Shown here piece after piece: positions 5,297 through 11,028 of a stretch of DNA of 11,028 bases. The DNA is taken from positions 1 to 11,028 of the forward strand of contig CAVLAC010000072.1 in NCBI GenBank assembly GCA_963661055.1. The letters run 5' to 3'. The translations under genes were made by a program, and so were the position numbers. A model generated the notes under the pieces. It did not search any database. It saw nothing but the letters and a program-made list of their open reading frames with translations, and had not been told where the DNA came from. The number at the start of each line of letters is the position of its first letter. Within the stretch, counting starts at the first letter, position 1. The stretch comes from UBA1067 sp963661055 (GTDB taxonomy: Bacteria; Verrucomicrobiota; Kiritimatiellia; RFP12; UBA1067).

Positions 5297-8200
5297 CAAG
5301 TGACGCGTTCAATGAAGGCAATGACGAACTCATCCTCCTTTCGGCGGCGGATGACGCGGCACTTTGTGCGGAAATTGACCGCCTCTCGTCCTTCGCGAAC
5401 CGCATTCCTGATGCGCGGCTTGTGGATATTGCCTATACCTGCTCACAGATGAAGGGCGAGAGCGTACTCGCGATTGTGGCGGGGTCAGTCGCCGAATTGC
5501 GTGCCCGTCTCGCGACGGCCAAGACGCGCATTGCCGCGTCGGGGGGCACGGGGCGAATTCGTGATAAGAGCGGAACTTACTATTTTAGGGAACATCTCCT
5601 CGGGGATGGCAAGGGTAAGCTCGCGTTTGTGTATCCAGGCGCGATTTCGTTCTATCCCGATATGATGCGCGATTTGGCGATTCGCCATTGGGTCTGCCGC
5701 TCGGCATTTGATGAGCTTGAGGAGGCTCTCGCGGGCGAAGAGGATTTTTCTCCCTCTAACTTCATCTTTCCACCTGCGCCGTATTATCGCCATGACGCGG
5801 ATATCTTTAGCTCGGGAGCCTATTCCCAAGCCTTTGTTGCCACTCACGCGGGGTGCGCGGCACTTACGCGGCTTTTGACGGAAGTCGGCGTTGAGCCTGA
5901 TGGGGTCGTCGGGGTCGGCGGCGGAGACTTTGCAGCGCTTATGAAGGCGGGGGCGACGATACTCGATGAGAATCGTCCAGCTCGCATTAAGGCTCTTAAA
6001 GAGATTTATCGCCTCGTCAGCAAGGCGGTTGACCACGGCGGCTTGCCGAAGTCGGTTATGCAGATGGTGATTTTGCGTCATGCGGGTGATGCGGACGCGA
6101 TAGTCTCGCGCTTTTCGCCGACGGATGTCACGCTCGCCATCGACTTTTCGCCGCGTATGAAGATTTTTGCCGTGCGCCCCGAGTATTCCGAGTCGGCTAT
6201 GGCGCTATTTACGGCGACAGGTGCGAGGGTGCTGAAACTCGAACTCGATAGACCCTTTAATACCCCCGCTTGCGCGAGCCTCGCGGCATCCGTTAAAAAC
6301 TTTACCGAGCCGCTCATTAAGCGTGAGCAGAAGTGTGAGATTTATTCGTGCGCCACGGCGGAAAAGCTCCCGAACAACCTCAAAGTGATTCGGCAGGAAG
6401 CGGCGGAACGCTGGTCAAAGCCCATTTTGCTCGCGGAAACGGTCCGTCATATGTACGCCCAGGGCTACCGCGTCTTTTTGGAGGTGGGGCCGCGCGGACT
6501 TCTCACGACGGGCATTGCGAGCACTCTAGAAAAGGAAGCCTTCGCGGCAATTCCGCTCAATTCGATTCACCGTACCGGCATCCAGCAATTCAATCACGCC
6601 CTCGGCTATCTCGCGGCACTTGGTGCGAAGGTGGATCTTTCGAAGATACTTGCCGCGCGGGGAGGACGGACTCTTGACTTTGATGCCGCGCTCTCACTTG
6701 AAGTGCGCCGTGAGACCGAAATGCAACTCTCACGTGCCTTCCCACGGCTTATGCTGGGGGCGACCGCCCCGACCCTCGCCTCGTTTATGGCGGAACCCAA
6801 GGGACGCGGCGCAAAGGCGGCGGCACGCGCAGCGGCGCGGGCGGCTCGCGAGGGACTGCAACTTCAGTTCCTCTCGGGCGCGACAGACCCCCTTATTTCT
6901 GACGCTCCCCCAACCGAATTCTCGCCAGGGCTTTCGTATGCCTTCGAGAAGACTTATCGCCTACAAGATACACCATTTATTGGCGACTTCGCTTATGGCG
7001 CGAGCCAACTCTCGTATTCAAACCCGAATTTGCATGGGCTCGTCCATTTGCCAATTGTCGTCGCCATTGAGATTATGGCTGAAACCGCCCTGCGCGTGAT
7101 GCCCAATCGGCATTTGTCGTCCGTCGTCGACTTCGCCTGCGCGAAGAGGCTTCCGTTTAAGGATGGCGAGTTGCATATCGCCGTGCGGGCGGAGCGCGTC
7201 AGTACCGAAGATCCGACCCTCGCGGCCATTCGTGTGCAGATTCGCAGTGGCGAACCAGACGCGGCATTTACCCGTTCGGCGATGGAAGCGACACTTATGC
7301 TCTCGAAAGAGCCGCCGCCACTTTCTACGGCGCACACGAAGGAACTCGTGCGGCCGCGCTCCGTCCACTGGTCGAGCCGCGATATTTACCCCTCGAAACT
7401 CGGGTTTGGACGCCGCCTGCGCGGCATTGTGTTCGCGGATGAGTGGGGCGAGGATGGCATTAACTATCGCGTGGAAGTTCCGTCGCCCGCTGGGTGCGTG
7501 ACCTTTACGCGGCTTCCAGTTTGGGTGGTGAATCCGCTACTCCTCGAGATTATCGCGAGCGGCTTTAAGCTTTGGCGCAGTCATGAGAAGTTCACGGGCG
7601 CATTTTCGTTCCCATTCCGCATCCGCCGCCTAAGTTTACACGGACGCCTCCCCAGCGAAGGCGCGATTCTCAATTGCTATTTGCGTCTCTCGGGCGTAAC
7701 GCCGCGCTCACATTTGTCGGATATCGTGGCAACTTCGGGCGATGGCAACGCAGTTCTCACGGTGGAGGGTTGGGAAGAGTTGACGGAACGCGTGCCGCAA
7801 GAATATTGCAGTGTCGTTTTGCAACCTGCCACCTGCTTCATTAGTACGACCGTCCCGAACAACTTCTTGGGCGAGCCTTCGACGGATGTGGCTTCCGCCA
7901 TCATAACGGAAGTTCCGTATGCCGTCTTTGAGCGTAATGATAACCTCTGGCTGAATATTATGAGCCATGTTGTTTTGAGCGAAGCCGAGCGGACAGAACT
8001 CGCGGATATGAAGGGCTCGGTTTCGCGGCGGACAGAGTGGCTTTTCGGACGCATTGCGGTCAAGGAAGCGGTCCGTCGCTATCTTAAGGACTATCACCAA
8101 GCGCGCTGGAGCTACGCGGATGTGCAGATTTGGCGTGATGAGCTGGGCAAGCCCCAGGCGATTGGCGCATGGCGCGATAATCTTGCCGCGAAACTCGATG

Positions 8201-8622
8201 TCGCCATTGCCCATACTTCGCAATTCGTCATTGCCCTCGCGGCGGCGAATGCCCGCGTTGGCGTGGATGTCGAGTCCACGGCACGCAATCTCTCGGAGGA
8301 ATTTGCGAACGGAGTCTTCACGCCTGATGAAATAGAACTCGCGGCGAAGGCTGTGAACGCGGCACAGGCAATTATCCGCTTTTGGTGTGCGAAAGAGGCG
8401 CTTTCAAAGGCGCTCGGCACAGGCATTCGCTTCTCGCCGAAAGAAATGCGCATTGTTGACTACCAAGCCGATTCGGGGCAGGTCGCCTTGCAGTTAGAAG
8501 GTGGGTGGCTCGGCGCATTCAAGACTTTCCGTGGACGTCCGCTCACGGTGACGACGCGTACGATGCGTGACCACGCTCTCGCGTTTTGCTTTATCCCGTC
8601 ATCTTTATTTAATGAAGAGTAA
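5293..8622 (+). CDS. Degenerate AT - degenerate DH - phosphopantetheinyl transferase fusion
   Basis: This protein has 1109 residues in three parts. Residues about 110-420 are an acyltransferase fold, with PGAISF (115-120) for PGQGSQ, GVGGG (207-211) for GHSxG so Ser becomes Gly209, and FNTP for FHSP so His becomes Asn323. An Ala-rich linker follows near 505-520. Residues about 545-860 are a PKS double-hotdog dehydratase of the Hgl/PUFA type (LHGLVHLPIVVAIEIMAE). Its catalytic His is Phe566 (GDFAYGA for DHxxGG) and its second-hotdog Asp is Glu752 (PLLLEIIAS for LLDaalQ). Residues about 890-1080 are a Sfp-type phosphopantetheinyl transferase with intact GVDVE (Asp992, Glu994) and FWCAKEALSK (Glu1035, Lys1039), plus GRIAVKEAVRRY. 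No carrier-protein DSL motif or ketoreductase is visible. GGAGG (5281-5285) sits seven bases before ATG 5293. Domain boundaries are approximate. Confidence 0.85.
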   Translation: MTSDAFNEGNDELILLSAADDAALCAEIDRLSSFANRIPDARLVDIAYTCSQMKGESVLAIVAGSVAELRARLATAKTRIAASGGTGRIRDKSGTYYFREHLLGDGKGKLAFVYPGAISFYPDMMRDLAIRHWVCRSAFDELEEALAGEEDFSPSNFIFPPAPYYRHDADIFSSGAYSQAFVATHAGCAALTRLLTEVGVEPDGVVGVGGGDFAALMKAGATILDENRPARIKALKEIYRLVSKAVDHGGLPKSVMQMVILRHAGDADAIVSRFSPTDVTLAIDFSPRMKIFAVRPEYSESAMALFTATGARVLKLELDRPFNTPACASLAASVKNFTEPLIKREQKCEIYSCATAEKLPNNLKVIRQEAAERWSKPILLAETVRHMYAQGYRVFLEVGPRGLLTTGIASTLEKEAFAAIPLNSIHRTGIQQFNHALGYLAALGAKVDLSKILAARGGRTLDFDAALSLEVRRETEMQLSRAFPRLMLGATAPTLASFMAEPKGRGAKAAARAAARAAREGLQLQFLSGATDPLISDAPPTEFSPGLSYAFEKTYRLQDTPFIGDFAYGASQLSYSNPNLHGLVHLPIVVAIEIMAETALRVMPNRHLSSVVDFACAKRLPFKDGELHIAVRAERVSTEDPTLAAIRVQIRSGEPDAAFTRSAMEATLMLSKEPPPLSTAHTKELVRPRSVHWSSRDIYPSKLGFGRRLRGIVFADEWGEDGINYRVEVPSPAGCVTFTRLPVWVVNPLLLEIIASGFKLWRSHEKFTGAFSFPFRIRRLSLHGRLPSEGAILNCYLRLSGVTPRSHLSDIVATSGDGNAVLTVEGWEELTERVPQEYCSVVLQPATCFISTTVPNNFLGEPSTDVASAIITEVPYAVFERNDNLWLNIMSHVVLSEAERTELADMKGSVSRRTEWLFGRIAVKEAVRRYLKDYHQARWSYADVQIWRDELGKPQAIGAWRDNLAAKLDVAIAHTSQFVIALAAANARVGVDVESTARNLSEEFANGVFTPDEIELAAKAVNAAQAIIRFWCAKEALSKALGTGIRFSPKEMRIVDYQADSGQVALQLEGGWLGAFKTFRGRPLTVTTRTMRDHALAFCFIPSSLFNEE

Positions 8623-9502
8623 TCCGTCCAGCATTTTCCCAGAGAAATTGTGTCCGTACGCCGCGCGTCTCGCGGCGAAAGTGCCGCGCTTTGCTCGCCA
8701 AGCCTATTTCTCGGAGGAAGAGTTAAAGCCGAGCGAGTATGGGACGGATCCCTTTGGCGAGTGCGCGGGCAATGCCCCTTGCTACGGACTCAAACAGCGT
8801 TTCCCTGACCGCGTTCTCATAATGACGAGCGACACCTGCTTTATGAATTGCCGCCATTGCACGCGGCGCGGGCTCTTGGGCGCGGCGGAAGTCGTGCGGA
8901 CTCAAGCCGAGCTAGAAGGGTGCCTCGAGTATGTGAAGGCGCATCCGCAAGTGCGGGATATTCTCCTTTCGGGTGGCGATATCTTGACGCTAACGGACTC
9001 TCAAGTCGCGTGGTTCGTCGAGGCATTCGCGGCACTTCCGCAGGTGGAAGTTTTGCGTGTTTGCACGCGTGCCCTTTGTACGAACCCCGAGCGGATAACC
9101 CCCGAGCTTGTCGCCGTGCTCGCGAAGTCGAAGAAGGTGTGGGTCAATACGCAATTCAATTGTGCGGATGAGCTGACTACGGAAGCGAAAAGTGCCGCGA
9201 CGCGGCTTGTGGAAGCGGGAATCCCCGTTAGCTGTCAGACGGTGCTCCTCAAGGGGGTAAATGATAGCGTTGAGGAGCTTGTGAGACTCTTCGCGGCACT
9301 AACTGCCGTGCGGATACGCCCCTATTATGTCTTTATGTGCGACCCTGTCGCGGGAATTGACCATTTTAGAGTGCCGCTTGCGCGTGCAAAGGCGTTGGAG
9401 AGCGCCTGTGCCGAGCGGCTTGGAGGGCTTTCGTTGCCTCGGTTTGTGATGGATATACCGGGCGCGAAGCGTAAAATACCAATAGGTGAGGTAGAGGAAT
9501 GA
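8612..9502 (+). CDS. KamA-family radical SAM enzyme, lysine 2,3-aminomutase-like
   Basis: A 296-residue radical-SAM, PLP-dependent aminomutase relative. The cluster cysteines are Cys76, Cys80 and Cys83 (CFMNCRHC), and the SAM-binding LLSGGD follows. VNTQFN, QTVLLKGVND and RPYYVFMCDPVAGIDHFR match clostridial lysine 2,3-aminomutase region by region. The PLP lysine is Lys288 in PGAKRKIPI (family PGGGGKxP). Two aspartates that hold the substrate ε-amino group in the clostridial enzyme align with Asp244 and Asp281, favouring lysine as substrate and beta-lysine as product. It is shorter than KamA (over 400 residues) and nearer EpmB in length, so an EF-P-type role is an alternative. The start is uncertain: ATG 8612 overlaps the previous gene by 11 bases and has no clear Shine-Dalgarno, while GTG 8567 and TTG 8648 are in frame. 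Confidence 0.82.
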   Translation: MKSNPSSIFPEKLCPYAARLAAKVPRFARQAYFSEEELKPSEYGTDPFGECAGNAPCYGLKQRFPDRVLIMTSDTCFMNCRHCTRRGLLGAAEVVRTQAELEGCLEYVKAHPQVRDILLSGGDILTLTDSQVAWFVEAFAALPQVEVLRVCTRALCTNPERITPELVAVLAKSKKVWVNTQFNCADELTTEAKSAATRLVEAGIPVSCQTVLLKGVNDSVEELVRLFAALTAVRIRPYYVFMCDPVAGIDHFRVPLARAKALESACAERLGGLSLPRFVMDIPGAKRKIPIGEVEE

Positions 9503-10785
9503 AGATATATGTTTGCGGACACCGCAATCCCGATGTGGATTCGGCGACGAGTGCCTACGCCCTCGCAGATTTGCGGCGGCGCACGGGCACAGAAAATATT
9601 GAGCCCATTTGCGCGGGGCGCGTCCCTGATAAGGCAAAGTGGGTCTTCGAGCACTTTGGGCTGGAGCCACTACGCTCCAAGCTCGATGTTTATGTAAGAG
9701 CGAAGGACCTCATTGACCCAAATGTGCCAGTAATTGACGGTTCTTTGCCGCTCGCGGAAGCTTTGCGGCTCTTGGAGGCGTGTGGCGAGTCGAGTTTACC
9801 TGTAAGAAATGCTACGGACGGGGCATTTTTGGGTATGCTCTCGCCCATAAAGCTTCTTGGGCTCTTTCTCTCGAAGTCGGATCTCACGCTCCCGACGGCG
9901 GAAGTTCCGCTCTTCAAGAAGGGGCTCGTTCTTTCTGAGAATGAGCGTGTCTATGATATCCGTCGTAACGCGGTGCGCGATGCCCATAACCACTTCCCCG
10001 TTGTTTCTGAGACAGGGGTTCTGAAGGGCACGGTTCTGAAGCGGGCATTTGCCGAGGAGCCTCCGTATCGAATGATTCTTGTCGACCACAATGAGACTGC
10101 GCAGGGGATTCCAGGGCTTGATGAAATCCCTATTATCGAAGTCGTTGACCACCACCGCATTTCATTTGCGCCGACGCGCGAGCCAATTCGCTATACGGCG
10201 GATGTCGTGGGCTCGACCTGCACGCTAGTGACGCGGCTTTATCGTGCGGCGGGGATGCGTCCGACAAAGGAAATCGCGGGCGTACTCATCGCGGGCATTG
10301 TCGCCGATACGCTCCTTTTCCAGTCCCCAACGACGACGGACGAAGATCGCACGACTTGCGCGTGGCTCGAGAAGATCTGCGGCGAGAAGGCGGCGGATAT
10401 TATGAAGGGGCTCGCGCAAGTTGACTCGCCGCTCGTGAGTATGTCGCCTGAGCAGGCGGTTTTGAGTGACGCGAAGTCCTATAATGAGGGTGGACGCAAG
10501 TTTATGCTTGCCCAGATTGAAGAATCCAACTTCGCCTTCTTCCATCAGCATCAGGAGGAGCTGGGCGCGGCACTTGAGAAGATTATTGAGGGGCACGGAC
10601 TCGACTTTATGGCTCTTATGGTGACGGACCCCATCTATGGCAATTCGGAACTCCTTTATCGTGGCAGTGAGCGGGTAAGGCGGATGCTACCGTATCGTCT
10701 AGGGACGACGGGGACCTTTCTTATGCCAGGTGTACTTTCGCGCAAAAAGCAGCTTTTGCCCGTTATTCTCGCGGCACTTTCGTGA
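9499..10785 (+). CDS. ppaC: CBS-domain manganese-dependent inorganic pyrophosphatase (family II)
   Basis: A 428-residue DHH-family phosphoesterase that hydrolyses pyrophosphate to phosphate. Motif 1 is GHRNPDVDS (His8, Asp12, Asp14), VDHNE is at 195-199, and the DHH motif VDHHR is at 216-220. The C-terminal DHHA2 domain ends with SRKKQLLP (Arg415-Lys417) for substrate binding. Plain family II enzymes are about 310 residues. The extra 118 or so lie between motif 1 and VDHNE (about 66-185) and look like a CBS pair (SSLPVRNATDGAFLGMLSP, then HFPVVSETGVLKGTV). CBS-pyrophosphatases are typically tuned by adenine nucleotides. The DRTGG domain found in longer members seems absent. AGGTGAGG (9484-9491) lies seven bases before the ATG, which overlaps the previous stop as ATGA. 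Confidence 0.93.
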   Translation: MKIYVCGHRNPDVDSATSAYALADLRRRTGTENIEPICAGRVPDKAKWVFEHFGLEPLRSKLDVYVRAKDLIDPNVPVIDGSLPLAEALRLLEACGESSLPVRNATDGAFLGMLSPIKLLGLFLSKSDLTLPTAEVPLFKKGLVLSENERVYDIRRNAVRDAHNHFPVVSETGVLKGTVLKRAFAEEPPYRMILVDHNETAQGIPGLDEIPIIEVVDHHRISFAPTREPIRYTADVVGSTCTLVTRLYRAAGMRPTKEIAGVLIAGIVADTLLFQSPTTTDEDRTTCAWLEKICGEKAADIMKGLAQVDSPLVSMSPEQAVLSDAKSYNEGGRKFMLAQIEESNFAFFHQHQEELGAALEKIIEGHGLDFMALMVTDPIYGNSELLYRGSERVRRMLPYRLGTTGTFLMPGVLSRKKQLLPVILAALS

Positions 10786-10790
10786 TGGGG

Positions 10791-10819
10791 TTGCAGTTTT
10801 AACAGAGAAATGATATAAT
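10791..10819 (+). promoter_or_regulatory. Promoter of the exported-protein gene
   Basis: TTGCAG (10791-10796), a 17-base spacer and a perfect TATAAT (10814-10819) with an upstream TGA extension form a near-consensus housekeeping promoter. The expected start is about 10826. The 11-mer TATAATATTGG (10814-10824) is identical to that at the thiamine promoter (289-299). Confidence 0.75.
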
Positions 10820-10820
10820 A

Positions 10821-10873
10821 TTGGCTGTGCCGTGCGAAAGGGCGCGTTGCCCTTAAGTTTTTTGGTACGCCAA
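10821..10873 (+). promoter_or_regulatory. Foldable leader with nested stems
   Basis: The inner stem is AAGGGC (10838-10843) with GCCCTT (10849-10854) around a five-base loop, followed three bases later by T6 (10858-10863). The outer stem pairs GTGCC (10827-10831) with GGTAC (10864-10868), one G-T pair included. It extends after one bulged T through TTGGC (10821-10825) with GCCAA (10869-10873). The inner stem plus T-run resembles a weak intrinsic terminator. It might end transcription from the ppaC operon, attenuate the downstream gene or stabilise its 5' end. The outermost pairs need a transcript entering from upstream, because the local start is near 10826. Confidence 0.45.
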
Positions 10874-10907
10874 ACTAAATTCTAAACTAATCAAATAGGA
10901 CTAGACC

Positions 10908-11028
10908 ATGAAGAAACTAATGGTTGCTGTGTGTCTCGCGGGTGCTTGCGTCGCTTCCGCTGCCGAAAAGGCCGAGAATTCTGAAACTGCCGCGCAAGGC
11001 GCTCAAACGGAAGAGAAGTCGGGTCTCA
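10908..11028 (+). CDS. N-terminal part of a Sec-exported protein, function unknown
   Basis: The ATG at 10908 has AGGA (10897-10900) seven bases upstream, and the frame is open for 40 codons to the window edge. The product begins MKKLMVAVCLAGACVASA, a typical Sec signal peptide: two lysines, a hydrophobic core, and an Ala-Ser-Ala type signal peptidase I site followed by a charged, Glu-rich mature start (AEKAENSE). The core cysteines are not followed by a convincing lipobox at the cleavage position, so a lipoprotein is less likely. It has its own promoter and a leader of about 80 bases. Nothing visible identifies its function. Confidence 0.8.
   Translation, partial: MKKLMVAVCLAGACVASAAEKAENSETAAQGAQTEEKSGL

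Noticed and set aside
6780..6900. Possible acyl-carrier domain in the AT-DH linker
   Set aside because: The linker is Ala/Arg-rich (KAAARAAARAARE) with no G-x-DS-L phosphopantetheine site.
4481..6990. Sequencing error or pseudogene decay as the reason for the missing catalytic residues
   Set aside because: All losses are in-frame substitutions spread over two intact, coupled genes of 469 and 1109 codons. I see no stops, frameshifts or truncations, and the terminal PPTase motifs are intact. Recent loss of selection is not excluded without orthologs.
1..11028. CRISPR arrays, insertion sequences, phage genes, replication origin
   Set aside because: No regularly spaced repeats, transposase or phage motifs, or DnaA-box clusters were seen.

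Overview
The window looks like chromosomal DNA from an anaerobic, moderately GC-rich bacterium. Thiamine synthesis uses the oxygen-sensitive radical-SAM enzyme ThiH. A second radical-SAM enzyme of the lysine 2,3-aminomutase family is present, and the last gene encodes a protein with a Sec signal peptide. Placement is uncertain. The short CTTTGCGT(TAAAA) intergenic repeats, the Hgl/PUFA-type synthase remnants and the signal-peptide protein made me think of the PVC group (for example Kiritimatiellota or Lentisphaerota), but that is weak inference.

Layout. Bases 1-285 hold no confident gene: a possible minus-strand partial ORF, a cluster of CTTTGCGT repeats and a GC-rich hairpin. From 286 to 3719 is a thiamine operon: an extended -10 promoter, a TPP riboswitch, then thiS, thiF, thiG, thiH and thiE. 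It supplies the thiazole branch and the final coupling to thiamine phosphate. The Shine-Dalgarno of thiS lies inside the 3' strand of the riboswitch aptamer, so TPP probably blocks ribosome binding directly. At 3772-3859 is a complete tRNA-Leu(UAA) with its own promoter.

Only 27 bases after the tRNA begins a tightly packed four-gene run (3887-10785), with junctions of ATGA, an 11-base overlap and ATGA. The first two genes are the unusual part. They are a ketosynthase-like protein, and an acyltransferase-like / dehydratase-like protein ending in a phosphopantetheinyl transferase. Every catalytic residue I can align in the ketosynthase (Cys, His, His) and acyltransferase (Ser, His, plus the oxyanion-hole Gln) is replaced, and so is the dehydratase pair (His to Phe, Asp to Glu). 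The C-terminal phosphopantetheinyl transferase keeps its metal-binding and catalytic motifs. No acyl-carrier domain is visible. This reads as a catalytically dead fatty-acid/polyketide-synthase body carrying a live carrier-protein activating domain, kept in full open frames. The run continues with a lysine 2,3-aminomutase-like radical-SAM enzyme and a CBS-domain family II inorganic pyrophosphatase.

The window ends in a new transcription unit: a near-consensus promoter, a foldable leader, and the first 40 codons of an exported protein.

The 9-mer GCGGCA(A/C)TT is strongly over-represented on both strands across nearly all genes.
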